Shown: in pieces, positions 17,624 to 24,757 of the stretch
How the letters are laid out: each line of letters opens with the position of its first letter
Numbering within the stretch: position 1 is the stretch's first letter
IMG/VR virus record: IMGVR_UViG_3300030673_000004
Location: 186,001-250,000 of that record
Direction: 5' to 3' (one strand)
DNA length: 64,000 bases
DNA from: a virus
The notes under the pieces: model-generated
Told to the model about the DNA's origin: nothing
The model's input: only the letters and a program-made list of their open reading frames with translations
The model's database searches: none
Made by a program: the position numbers and the translations under genes

Positions 17624-18205
17624 TCAACTAATTTGTTTTGACATCCAAACATAGCCAGGCGTTTCATCCTGCTTAAGATCTGTGTAACCGCAGCGTTCAT
17701 ACCACTTGTGCATCCACGCTCTCTCTAGTACCTTTACGCATACCGTTGTAGCACCGTTTTCCCCGGCGTATGCTTCACCTAGCTTCAGGAGTTCTCTGCC
17801 GAGGCCCTGATGCCGAAGTCGGTCATGTACAAGTAGACTGGCAAGATATGCTGTACTTTCATCATCTGCGTATGTATAGACAATGATGCTTGCTTTGTCT
17901 ACTATGTTCTTTTTTGTGATTTTAAGCTGCTTACGATTATCTACTTCGCTTGCTTGTAGTGACAGAGTCAAAGGTAGTGTTTTGATATTACCTACGATTT
18001 CAAACTCAGTTACACCTTCTACCGGACAAGCCGCGAGTAGTTCTTCTTTGTTGTATTCGTACTTGTATCCTGGGTGTTCTGCATATTCAATATCTAACGG
18101 ATCTACGGTTACAGCAAGGAATAAGCTGCTACCGTTAACCGTCTGGTGGATATCAAAGATGTCTCCATCTTTCAGTTCAATATCATTTTTATCAAAATGC
18201 TTCAT
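17624..18205 (-). CDS. GNAT acetyltransferase-like protein
   Basis: 193 residues from ATG 18205; an upstream GTG is an alternative start. The N-terminal 90 residues are beta-rich and unassigned. Residues about 105-190 are GNAT: ASLLVHDRLRHQGLGRELLKL supplies the acetyl-CoA loop R-x2-G-L-G, and WMHKWYERCGYTDL the terminal strand. Substrate unknown. First gene after a possible promoter in a chain of small - strand genes. Confidence 0.75.
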   Translation of the reverse strand: MKHFDKNDIELKDGDIFDIHQTVNGSSLFLAVTVDPLDIEYAEHPGYKYEYNKEELLAACPVEGVTEFEIVGNIKTLPLTLSLQASEVDNRKQLKITKKNIVDKASIIVYTYADDESTAYLASLLVHDRLRHQGLGRELLKLGEAYAGENGATTVCVKVLERAWMHKWYERCGYTDLKQDETPGYVWMSKQIS

Positions 18206-18210
18206 TGCGA

Positions 18211-18540
18211 TTACATCCACAACAAATCAAAAGCAGTATGATTTCGCGTTTGGTAGTTCATGTTATTCACGCACTCATAGTTTTCAACAATTAAGTCATA
18301 CTGCCTAGCTACACTAGCCAATTCACCTTTGTCCATGTCGGCAACGTCATGCTCGCAGGCCGTGCAGTTATCTGAATCTACGTGGATGTTAATATAGAGT
18401 CCGTTGTTTCCTAACAACGCGGCATCTTGCATAGCATTTATATAGATTTTCAGGAAAGCGTCAAAGCTAGCCAGCTTTTCCTGCATGTCCCTATGCTGTA
18501 ATGCCAGCTCTTTGAGACTAGTCCCTACGTCCCGAGTCAT
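18211..18540 (-). CDS. Small unknown protein
   Basis: 109 residues with AAAGGA 8 bases before ATG. Helical N-terminus (SLKELALQHRDMQEKL), CTACEHD in the middle, helical C-terminal half. No family recognised. Followed at once by the GNAT gene. Confidence 0.65.
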   Translation of the reverse strand: MTRDVGTSLKELALQHRDMQEKLASFDAFLKIYINAMQDAALLGNNGLYINIHVDSDNCTACEHDVADMDKGELASVARQYDLIVENYECVNNMNYQTRNHTAFDLLWM

Positions 18541-18606
18541 GATTTTGTCCTTTCTAAATTACAGTCCGTGTAGCTCAAGGGAGATATTCTGTCTCTCTTT
18601 ATTGCG

Positions 18607-18870
18607 TTATGAGTCTGTCCTATCAGCTCCGGGCCAGTAAAGGTTCGCAGTAGTTTTATGTGGCCTAGCCTCAAGATCTTTTACTCGCAGCTCAAAGGCA
18701 TTTTGAAAAAAGAGGCGCTTCTTGAAAAGATCGTGAACGGCTGCGGAGGCTTTGTCATCACATGCCAGAGTGCGCCAGTACCGATCACGGCAAGCCTTCA
18801 CTTCAACGTAGGCAAACGTAGAGATGTCAATTGCCGCCAAAATGTTCTTAAGTAGCTGCTGCTTGTCCAC
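18607..18870 (-). CDS. Small unknown protein, GTG start
   Basis: 87 residues beginning GTG with GGAGG 6 bases upstream, which decides the start. Helical, charged, Trp/Arg-rich centre. A 17-codon open frame with its own AAAGGA begins at 18901 and overlaps this start, so a leader peptide or coupled translation is possible. Function unknown. Confidence 0.6.
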   Translation of the reverse strand: MDKQQLLKNILAAIDISTFAYVEVKACRDRYWRTLACDDKASAAVHDLFKKRLFFQNAFELRVKDLEARPHKTTANLYWPGADRTDS

Positions 18871-18921
18871 GTTGCGCCTCCGTTAGCGAAGATTGAATCA
18901 TGGTTTTGTTCCTTTGTTTGA

Positions 18922-19203
18922 TTATAGCCAGTGCAGAGTAAAGCTAAGGCTGCCCCAGCCCGAATAGAAGTCTGTGAGGAATAGCCCGTGACGAGCTACA
19001 GCACGAGTCAGGATACCTTCGTTATAGTCGAGAATGTCCAAGCCTATGTCAAAGTCCATCTCTGTGGAACCATGTGCCGCTTTGGCAAGCATCTCTTTCT
19101 TATGGAACGCCAGGAAAGCTGCAACATCGTCCAGTACCGTGGTCCCCATAGCACTGCGAAGTTCGTCCCCAATGTTCAGAGGGGTCTGTTCTGCGTTTTG
19201 CAT
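18922..19203 (-). CDS. Small unknown protein
   Basis: 93 residues from the ATG at 19203. An in-frame ATG four codons upstream is part of ATGGGAGACAACATG, where GGGAG is the ribosome site of the second ATG, so I choose the latter. Predicted soluble, helical (DDVAAFLAFHKKEMLAKA). A 6-bp inverted repeat, AGCAGA/TCTGCT, lies in the leader. Confidence 0.65.
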   Translation of the reverse strand: MQNAEQTPLNIGDELRSAMGTTVLDDVAAFLAFHKKEMLAKAAHGSTEMDFDIGLDILDYNEGILTRAVARHGLFLTDFYSGWGSLSFTLHWL

Positions 19204-19247
19204 GTTGTCTCCCATAAAAGAAAAGCAGACCTTGATTGATCTGCTTA

Positions 19248-19276
19248 AATATACATTAATTTTGTATGTATGTCAA
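19248..19276 (-). promoter_or_regulatory. Sigma70-like promoter for the gene at 19203
   Basis: On the - strand: TTGACA (19276-19271), 17 bp, TATATT (19253-19248), with AAAATTAATG before the -10 box as in several other promoters of this window. The leader is about 38 bases. Confidence 0.8.
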
Positions 19277-19486
19277 CTAGAAATTACAAGTCAGGACTCT
19301 TTTTACGTTTTTATATAAACCGTAAACAGGGAGGAGATCAAGAGCTACTTGTTTATAGCTTTGGTAGCCGCCGATGACACCTGTAGCAATAACGCTAGCA
19401 GCATGTAGTGCTGCCCCTGTGAAAAGAACAAGTTGGAGAGCAGTGATTAGCCTAGGTGATCTTTCATATTTTACATTTTCATACAG
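19277..19486 (-). CDS. Possible small membrane protein with no standard start codon
   Basis: A 69-residue open frame following 19471-19662 in another frame. It reads YENVKYERSPRLITALQLV then a hydrophobic stretch (LFTGAALHAASVIATGVIGG) and a basic tail. The only initiator-like codon after the upstream stop is CTG at 19486; alternatively it is reached by a -1 slip near the end of the upstream gene. It occupies an otherwise empty 190 bases and stops exactly before the next promoter's -35 box, which argues it is coding. Confidence 0.4.
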   Translation of the reverse strand: MYENVKYERSPRLITALQLVLFTGAALHAASVIATGVIGGYQSYKQVALDLLPVYGLYKNVKRVLTCNF

Positions 19487-19662
19487 TCATAGTGCAGAGA
19501 TGTGGAGCCCAAAGATGGAACTCTATCCTGGGTTATTTGCATCCAACGCTTACCAAAATCGACACATGATTGTGCCGTGGGGAATCCCTGAATAGCTGTT
19601 TGTGTCGTTGTCTTAGAGGCGTATGCGCCTGTTGATATGATTGTTGCAATGAGTACCCACAT
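19471..19662 (-). CDS. Small exported protein
   Basis: 63 residues. Residues 1-15 (MWVLIATIISTGAYA) are a short signal peptide with an A-Y-A cleavage site. The mature part has FPTAQSCVDFGKRW and a C-terminal HYDC, giving two Cys that could form a disulfide, a layout seen in small periplasmic phage proteins. Starts directly after the stop of the 19664 gene. Confidence 0.6.
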   Translation of the reverse strand: MWVLIATIISTGAYASKTTTQTAIQGFPTAQSCVDFGKRWMQITQDRVPSLGSTSLHYDCMKM

Positions 19663-19663
19663 G

Positions 19664-20098
19664 TTATTTGCCTTCCTTAAAAGCTTTTTTTAGTTGTTCC
19701 TGCTGCCATTGGATCTTGTGTACTTTCTGCTGGTACAGATTATACAACCAGTGGCACCGGAACAGTCTATCTAGGCTCATTCTATCTGAGCAGTATTCCA
19801 CTTCAGAGTAGAACCAGTTGAGAACAAGTTCTGGTGATGCTTTCTCTTCAGCTTCATCCGGGTGTAGCTTTTTCCAGTTGTGCCCACTCTCGCCCCAGTT
19901 AAACATCACAGAGGCACCCGATAGTCCGAAACCCCACTGCTGTAGCTGGATTAGGTATAAAGGTTTCCAGTATTTGAGATCGGACTTATGTTTGGCAACG
20001 TGGATGTATGCGCTTACAGTATCAAATTTGCGGATTCGCTCAATGCTATATTTCTTCATTAACTGCCGTGACACATAGCGTTGTAGCTTATAGGGCAT
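19664..20098 (-). CDS. Unknown Trp/Tyr-rich protein
   Basis: 144 residues from ATG 20098; a GTG six codons upstream is possible. Basic, rich in Trp, Tyr, Lys and Gln, helical at both ends. No signal, membrane segment or known domain. It is the first gene after the promoter at 20188-20216. Confidence 0.65.
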   Translation of the reverse strand: MPYKLQRYVSRQLMKKYSIERIRKFDTVSAYIHVAKHKSDLKYWKPLYLIQLQQWGFGLSGASVMFNWGESGHNWKKLHPDEAEEKASPELVLNWFYSEVEYCSDRMSLDRLFRCHWLYNLYQQKVHKIQWQQEQLKKAFKEGK

Positions 20099-20187
20099 TT
20101 GTTTCTCGTTTCTCACGTTTATCTAACAAAATTCCACCAACATTGTTTCACACACTAGTGATCACCGTTGGTTCCGATCACAAGAAC

Positions 20188-20216
20188 AATATACATTAAT
20201 TTTGTATTATTGTCAA
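20188..20216 (-). promoter_or_regulatory. Sigma70-like promoter for 20098
   Basis: On the - strand: TTGACA (20216-20211), 17 bp including AAAATTAATG, TATATT (20193-20188). The leader is about 85 bases and contains two GTGATC copies. Confidence 0.8.
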
Positions 20217-20267
20217 GCATTAACAGCTACTTTTGACGCATCACACAGTTCCTGATGTACTCAAGTA

Positions 20268-20323
20268 TATCAAAGTATACCTAAAATGAGCTATACTTAG
20301 CTATACTTAGCTATACTTTGATA
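20268..20323. repeat. 12-bp inverted repeat enclosing tandem TATACTTAGC copies
   Basis: TATCAAAGTATA (20268-20279) and TATACTTTGATA (20312-20323) are perfect inverted copies. Between them CTATACTTAG occurs twice, and the right arm forms a third partial copy. There is no gene here. It looks like a protein-binding cluster rather than a terminator, as no U-tract follows on either strand. Confidence 0.75.
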
Positions 20324-20539
20324 CTATTTAAGTTTGATACCAAAATTTGTGGATACAAAGGCATCCATGCGTTCTTTGTTGCCATGTGCATTTCGCCAGT
20401 TATCCATGTGATCTGCTATTGTTTGCTTACCGTGCTGGCGATAGACAACAAAAGCCACGAGGAGCAAACCGATGGAAATTCCAAGGCTAGTGGGAGCATT
20501 AAGTTCAAGCATGCCTAATTTGTAAATCCGGGTGAGCAT
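20324..20539 (-). CDS. Small membrane protein
   Basis: 71 residues from the ATG that overlaps the upstream stop as TAATG; a start 17 codons earlier would overlap the neighbour by 52 bases. One transmembrane segment (LGISIGLLLVAFVVY), then a basic cytoplasmic-type tail. Function unknown. Confidence 0.65.
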   Translation of the reverse strand: MLTRIYKLGMLELNAPTSLGISIGLLLVAFVVYRQHGKQTIADHMDNWRNAHGNKERMDAFVSTNFGIKLK

Positions 20540-20781
20540 TATTTGAATTGTCCTGCGCGTGTGATCTTCAAGCTGTGCGGGTGTAGCCATTTAGCAATAT
20601 CTCTAGGACGCACGCAGAACTGACGGTGCCATCGTGCCTTCTCAATGCTATCCCAATCCATATCTGCCACTTCTGTCAGCGCGGCTATGACTTTTGTACT
20701 TTCGTGCCACGCTACACAAGAAGCACGACCTACTTCATATGTCCACAGAACCGTATCAACAATGATGTGTCGTTTAGTCAT
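20539..20781 (-). CDS. Small unknown protein
   Basis: 80 residues, Trp-rich, basic C-terminus (ITRAGQFK). Start overlaps the previous stop by ATGA. No recognised motif. Confidence 0.6.
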   Translation of the reverse strand: MTKRHIIVDTVLWTYEVGRASCVAWHESTKVIAALTEVADMDWDSIEKARWHRQFCVRPRDIAKWLHPHSLKITRAGQFK

Positions 20782-20969
20782 AGGTGCTGCTGCTTGATGC
20801 GCTTTTCAAGTTGCTCTCGAAATTTGTTCACAATGTCATCTACGGACAGTTGCTGTGTTTTAACTAATTCTTCAATACGGCCAACAGGTAGCAAGTCATC
20901 TTCTTTTCTGTCGTAGTACAAGAAATCGGAAACAAGATCCTTAATTGTATTAAATACTTGATCACGCAT
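20778..20969 (-). CDS. Small helical protein
   Basis: 63 residues with AAAGGAAG before ATG. Highly charged helices (IEELVKTQQLSVDDIVNKF). No known family. Confidence 0.6.
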   Translation of the reverse strand: MRDQVFNTIKDLVSDFLYYDRKEDDLLPVGRIEELVKTQQLSVDDIVNKFREQLEKRIKQQHL

Positions 20970-20983
20970 GTTGTATGCTTCCT

Positions 20984-21118
20984 TTAGTTTTTAACGTATT
21001 TATAGTTATGCCTGATGTACCTAGCGGCATTTTGTTTTCTTTGTTGGTCGTTTTCTAAAGCTATATGGGCTGTCAAATCCTTTTGATGCTGCGATAACTT
21101 TGTCTCTAAGTCATGCAC
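20984..21118 (-). CDS. Tiny helical protein, GTG start, near-leaderless
   Basis: 44 residues, very polar and helical (HDLETKLSQHQKDLTAHIAL then basic/aromatic). GTG lies one base after the predicted +1 of the promoter at 21126-21154, so translation must start on a nearly leaderless mRNA. Followed by a good ribosome site for the next gene. Confidence 0.55.
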   Translation of the reverse strand: MHDLETKLSQHQKDLTAHIALENDQQRKQNAARYIRHNYKYVKN

Positions 21119-21125
21119 GCTATTC

Positions 21126-21154
21126 CGTATAGATTATTTTTGTCTACATGTCAA
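21126..21154 (-). promoter_or_regulatory. Sigma70-like promoter for 21118
   Basis: On the - strand: TTGACA (21154-21149), 17 bp, TATACG (21131-21126). Predicted +1 is 21119, one base before the GTG. The -35 overlaps the end of the S1-domain gene. Confidence 0.65.
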
Positions 21155-21696
21155 GCTGAAATAGACATACGTGCCGAGTCCGTGCGGTATTCTTCGGCTA
21201 CGGGTAAACAGGAGACTATGATTTTGCGGGTTTCTCGTTCTTTGCTAATAATTCGTCCAGTAAGTAGCTGGCCAACGCGGAATGCATCTGCTGGTACTCG
21301 AATGTTACGTACAGGCAACTTAGATAGGGGAACAAAACATTCTAGGCCATCTGTTGTTTGGACGATTACACCACGATCTAAGAGACGCATGATGGGTACT
21401 GCTATTGTTTTTCCAATTGGGTAGTTTGCACCGATCACATCCCAGGGATCCTGTTGCATTGCTTTGAGCGATACTTGAATGCGACAGTTTTGGATATCAA
21501 TAACTGTTACTTTGCACCTAATTCTATCTCCTACCTGTAGGACAGTTGCTGGGTGCTTTACATTTCTAGACCAACTGATATCATGTAGATGTAGTAGGCA
21601 AATCACTTCTTCATCTGTTTCAACAAAAGCACCGAAAGTTGTAATTCCTGTAACAGTGCAGTCTACGATATCACCTACTTGCATTTTATTAGACAT
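21151..21696 (-). CDS. Two-domain S1 RNA-binding protein
   Basis: 181 residues from ATG 21696. Residues about 3-80 (VGDIVDCTVTGITTFGAFVE...ICLLHLHDISW...VGDRIRCKVTVID...IQVSLKA) are a textbook S1 OB-fold. Residues about 95-165 (TIAVPIMRLLDRGVIVQTTDGLECFVPLSKL...VGQLLTGRIISKE) are a second, divergent S1 domain. S1 domains bind single-stranded RNA, and bacterial bS1 recruits mRNAs to the ribosome. A phage copy could favour phage mRNAs, many of which appear leaderless here. GGAGGA lies rather far (12 bases) upstream. Confidence 0.85.
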   Translation of the reverse strand: MSNKMQVGDIVDCTVTGITTFGAFVETDEEVICLLHLHDISWSRNVKHPATVLQVGDRIRCKVTVIDIQNCRIQVSLKAMQQDPWDVIGANYPIGKTIAVPIMRLLDRGVIVQTTDGLECFVPLSKLPVRNIRVPADAFRVGQLLTGRIISKERETRKIIVSCLPVAEEYRTDSARMSISA

Positions 21697-21764
21697 AATT
21701 AACGAAATTCCTCCAAGTGTTCCCATCAGTTGTTTTCCATAGGTCGCTCTGTTTGTGCCCTGGA

Positions 21765-22010
21765 TCATTGCCCTGGTTTATTCCTAGCAGGGCGACAAAC
21801 ATGTATATTATCATGTTCATCACATAGCCGCCATCGTTTTTCAGGCGTCCACGTACCATCCCAACCATTAACATTTTCCCAATGCAGTTTGTCTGCACCA
21901 CAATGATCGCACACCTTACCAAATACTTCTAGTACAGCATCTGCATCATCCCAGCCGGGGTCATCTTGGTCGGGCATGCAGTCGTGGCCCATGTCATGAG
22001 CGTAACTCAT
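21765..22010 (-). CDS. Small acidic putative zinc protein
   Basis: 81 residues. CDHCGADKLHW and CDEHDNIHVC supply Cys/His pairs for a zinc site; the N-terminus is Asp-rich. Begins shortly after the membrane-protein gene at 22014. Function unknown. Confidence 0.65.
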   Translation of the reverse strand: MSYAHDMGHDCMPDQDDPGWDDADAVLEVFGKVCDHCGADKLHWENVNGWDGTWTPEKRWRLCDEHDNIHVCRPARNKPGQ

Positions 22011-22013
22011 CAG

Positions 22014-23069
22014 TTATATGTTTACTTTCCAAAGATCTTTGTGGTCCAGGAGATAGGAAAGTATTTGATCAAAGCCAATATCCCTCGTGAATAGAAAGAC
22101 TTGCATATTATCAGTAGGCACATGTTCTTTTGTTAAGCACTTTATTCTATAGTGGGTTGTTTCGTTTACTTCAGTCGGAATGTGTGCTATAGTTGTACGT
22201 TTATAGTCATCCTGCGTATCAATTTCAATATGGTACTTGTTGTTTTCTGCGTCTAAGAATTCAATAAGCGCTTTTGGTGTGTTCTGTTCTTCACAATCCC
22301 ATGAATTCAAATCTGTTCTGCTTAAGCTAAAGACGGCGAGCGTGGTGCTCCAGCTTTCTGGTAGTATATGCTTCAGATAGTTACATAGTGCCTCTTGCGT
22401 GTGATCAAAGAGTTGTGGGGTACCACGTAGATTAGCATAGATGTTGTCGTATGCCATTTTAGGGTACGCTAGAGGGTGGTGATAAATATATTGAAAGACA
22501 TAGTTATCAAATAAAGCTGCTGTTTTGTGTCTAAAGGCTGCTAGACATTTAGTACCAATAGCTATATACACATAGAAAAACAGACCACCGATTAGAAGGG
22601 CAGGCCAACCAGCAAAGGCTCGTGTTTTAACGCATATGATATGTGTTGTAGGCGCACTAAAATAAAATGCGCACACCGTAAAAATAGTTAGACTGACGAT
22701 AATTCCCATAGATAGAAGCAAGTCTTGTGCGTCACGTGACTTATATACGTAAAGCCTTTCAATCTTGTGGTAGAGTTTGTTATGCGTAGTGTTCTTCAAA
22801 TTTGGTTTGTATACATCATGTTTCTTAAGCTTATATGGTAGTATTCCAATTATAGCACCTATTGCTATACCTGGTGTGCTCATGAATAGAACTTGAGCTA
22901 GTAGCCAACTTACGGCACAGAGTCCGGCTGCTAATGTATTTGCTGTACCACAGGCGTCAAACCAGGTATGCCATGCATCTGCTGATACAATGTTTAGAGA
23001 GAAGCCTATAATTACGGAAATACTTCCGAAAAGGGCTGCTCCAACCTTCATAGCGGTTGACTGCTTCAT
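22014..23069 (-). CDS. Multi-pass membrane protein
   Basis: 351 residues from ATG 23069. Four hydrophobic segments are visible (about residues 10-30, 45-75, 120-145 and 155-180), followed by a soluble C-terminal domain of about 170 residues rich in His and aromatic residues. Topology suggests a phage-encoded inner-membrane protein with a cytoplasmic or periplasmic head. No named family recognised. Confidence 0.65.
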   Translation of the reverse strand: MKQSTAMKVGAALFGSISVIIGFSLNIVSADAWHTWFDACGTANTLAAGLCAVSWLLAQVLFMSTPGIAIGAIIGILPYKLKKHDVYKPNLKNTTHNKLYHKIERLYVYKSRDAQDLLLSMGIIVSLTIFTVCAFYFSAPTTHIICVKTRAFAGWPALLIGGLFFYVYIAIGTKCLAAFRHKTAALFDNYVFQYIYHHPLAYPKMAYDNIYANLRGTPQLFDHTQEALCNYLKHILPESWSTTLAVFSLSRTDLNSWDCEEQNTPKALIEFLDAENNKYHIEIDTQDDYKRTTIAHIPTEVNETTHYRIKCLTKEHVPTDNMQVFLFTRDIGFDQILSYLLDHKDLWKVNI

Positions 23070-23080
23070 GTTAATCACTT

Positions 23081-23404
23081 TTAGTCCTCAGTATGTATTG
23101 TTTGAGTAACAATCCGAAGCAATTCAGGTTCCCACGGAGTACAGAATGAGTGGTATCCTGAGCGTTCTACCCGAATACAATATCCTGGTTTACCTGGTTT
23201 CTTGTGAAGAATAGCATAAGACTCATCTTTAGCAAAGATTTGGCTCTGCGCATTAGCTTCTCTAAATATGAGTGTCTTTTTATGCTCCATAGCATCTTGC
23301 ACCAGACGCTGGATATTTCCAGCATCCTGGAAAATGCCGATGAAGTCTTCGCAACCTGCGGCTATGCTGTGTGATACTTCATACCTATAGTTGAGCAATA
23401 TCAT
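23081..23404 (-). CDS. Small unknown protein
   Basis: 107 residues, start overlapping the lipoprotein gene by ATGA. Mixed alpha/beta with HKKPGKPGYCIRVERSG and PWEPELLRIV. No known domain. Confidence 0.6.
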   Translation of the reverse strand: MILLNYRYEVSHSIAAGCEDFIGIFQDAGNIQRLVQDAMEHKKTLIFREANAQSQIFAKDESYAILHKKPGKPGYCIRVERSGYHSFCTPWEPELLRIVTQTIHTED

Positions 23405-23688
23405 TTATGCTCACTGCTGTCTATGGGTGAGAATAAGGTATCCGTGCGCGTTGTATCTGTCGTTTCGCTGTCTCTTGTCTCTACGTACAAGATATAGTTG
23501 TCAGATGTTTGGACAATAAACCGATATTTTTGATCGGGAATCGGAGTTACACGTCCTGTAGGGTAGTCTTTCTGGACAGACAATAGGCATTGTGTGTTGT
23601 CAAGTGGATCTACTTTGCTGCTTCTATGCTTGTTGCTGCATGCAGCAAGTGCAAGAACACTCAAGAGTACAAAAATCCTGTTTTTCAT
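23401..23688 (-). CDS. Small lipoprotein
   Basis: 95 residues. MKNR, then IFVLLSVLALAAC: a classic lipoprotein signal (L-A-A-C lipobox, lipidated Cys 17). The mature part is short, with a Thr/Ser/Asp-rich tail. An envelope-located phage lipoprotein may act in superinfection exclusion or lysis. It begins immediately after the NYN gene's TAA. Confidence 0.75.
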   Translation of the reverse strand: MKNRIFVLLSVLALAACSNKHRSSKVDPLDNTQCLLSVQKDYPTGRVTPIPDQKYRFIVQTSDNYILYVETRDSETTDTTRTDTLFSPIDSSEHK

Positions 23689-24231
23689 TTATGCCGCCCT
23701 CAACTCAGGTGCATAGGCAAAATCACGAAGCACTCGCTTCATAATGCGTTCATCAAACAAATCAATGAAGTCATCACAATGAAGCAGTAGTTCATTGGAA
23801 GTGCATGTAGAGGTGCCTACAAGCACTACCTGCTTCCCTAAGTCATCACGGATGTATTGAACAGCATCTACTAGATCACCATCACCGTTTGCCAGAATCA
23901 GCCGATCATAGGAATTGTTGTGGGCAAACTTGATAGCATCAGTAGCAATACCAACATCAATACCGCGCTCAACTGTGATATCACCGTTGCAGTGTCCACA
24001 AGTTTTGATTTTGGTGCTATAGGTAAATACCTGTGTGCGAATTTCTGTCGTAAGCCAAGTATGGAAGGCTGCTTGCTTTGGTTCATTGTGACAAGTAAAC
24101 CAATGAGATCGGTCAATCTTTCCGAATTTGGCCTCAAGCATAACACGGATCTTTTTCAAATCAATGCTGGGGGATGACATTTTAGCGAGGGCAATCATAA
24201 AGCCCCCATCCATGATAAGCATATTCTTCAT
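23689..24231 (-). CDS. NYN-domain (PIN-like) putative ribonuclease
   Basis: 180 residues. MLIMDGGFM at the N-terminus, ERGIDVGIATDAI in the middle and LANGDGDLVDAV, followed by GKQVVLVG, give the conserved Asp residues and strand order of NYN/LabA (DUF88) domains, which belong to the PIN nuclease fold and usually act on RNA. A CGHCNG motif lies just before the second acidic motif. Host RNA degradation or tRNA/RNA processing is plausible, not shown. Confidence 0.8.
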   Translation of the reverse strand: MKNMLIMDGGFMIALAKMSSPSIDLKKIRVMLEAKFGKIDRSHWFTCHNEPKQAAFHTWLTTEIRTQVFTYSTKIKTCGHCNGDITVERGIDVGIATDAIKFAHNNSYDRLILANGDGDLVDAVQYIRDDLGKQVVLVGTSTCTSNELLLHCDDFIDLFDERIMKRVLRDFAYAPELRAA

Positions 24232-24272
24232 GGTATTAATCTTTCTTTATTACTATTATTGCATTTTATAGA

Positions 24273-24304
24273 AAGCAGGTACACTTATTTATGTATACCT
24301 GCTT
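24273..24304. terminator. Hairpin between - strand operons
   Basis: AAGCAGGTA (24273-24281) pairs with TACCTGCTT (24296-24304), 14-base loop. In the - direction it is followed by TCTATAAAA, a poor U-tract, so it may be a weak terminator or an RNA end stabiliser. Confidence 0.55.
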
Positions 24305-24318
24305 AGTCATCGCTTAGG

Positions 24319-24741
24319 TTAGCGAGATACCTGATGATGCGTTCCACGACGGACACGCTCGGGATCAGCACGGAACTGTGGCTTGATCTTGCGCGTGCAA
24401 CTGTTCCTGTACGCATCCCACACACTGGTGCGCAGAGTAGATGACTCCACATCCATATTCCATGCAGCCTGAAGCAGGCTTACAAGGAGTCCGTCAGTGA
24501 GGCTACGCAAGGCAGCTTCCCGACCATGTACGCGATCAAAGCGCTCCGTGCTGTCGTTGATTGCACTGCCCACAATCTTAGCCTTGTGTGCCGTGCCGTT
24601 CTGATACAACTCCAGAACAGCCTCAGTCGTGCGACGACGGAAGCGAGATCCTTTAACTTCCTGCTTTCGCTCGGCAGGAATCTTCGTATAGTTGAAGAAC
24701 AGCTTCAACGTGGTGGCATCCGTCAGTTTGATCGTCAGCAT
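24319..24741 (-). CDS. Small basic protein, unknown function
   Basis: 140 residues, Arg-rich (KGSRFRRRTTEAVLEL, RADPERVRRGTHHQ). Mixed alpha/beta. Lies 16 bases after the upstream gene in the same operon, with a purine-rich stretch (AAAAGGAAAC) before ATG. Perhaps nucleic-acid binding, from charge only. Confidence 0.65.
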   Translation of the reverse strand: MLTIKLTDATTLKLFFNYTKIPAERKQEVKGSRFRRRTTEAVLELYQNGTAHKAKIVGSAINDSTERFDRVHGREAALRSLTDGLLVSLLQAAWNMDVESSTLRTSVWDAYRNSCTRKIKPQFRADPERVRRGTHHQVSR

Positions 24742-24757
24742 TTATGTTTCCTTTTGG

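Noticed and set aside
19374-19595. Rightward frame of 73 codons in the small-gene region
   Set aside because: All neighbouring genes run leftward, and the exported-protein frame on the other strand has a signal peptide.
20268-20323. Calling the 12-bp inverted repeat a terminator
   Set aside because: The loop is 32 bases, no U-tract follows in either direction, and the loop itself holds tandem repeats.
21689-21922. 77-residue frame overlapping two - strand genes
   Set aside because: It overlaps the zinc-type gene at 21765 and the start of the S1 gene, which both have motifs.
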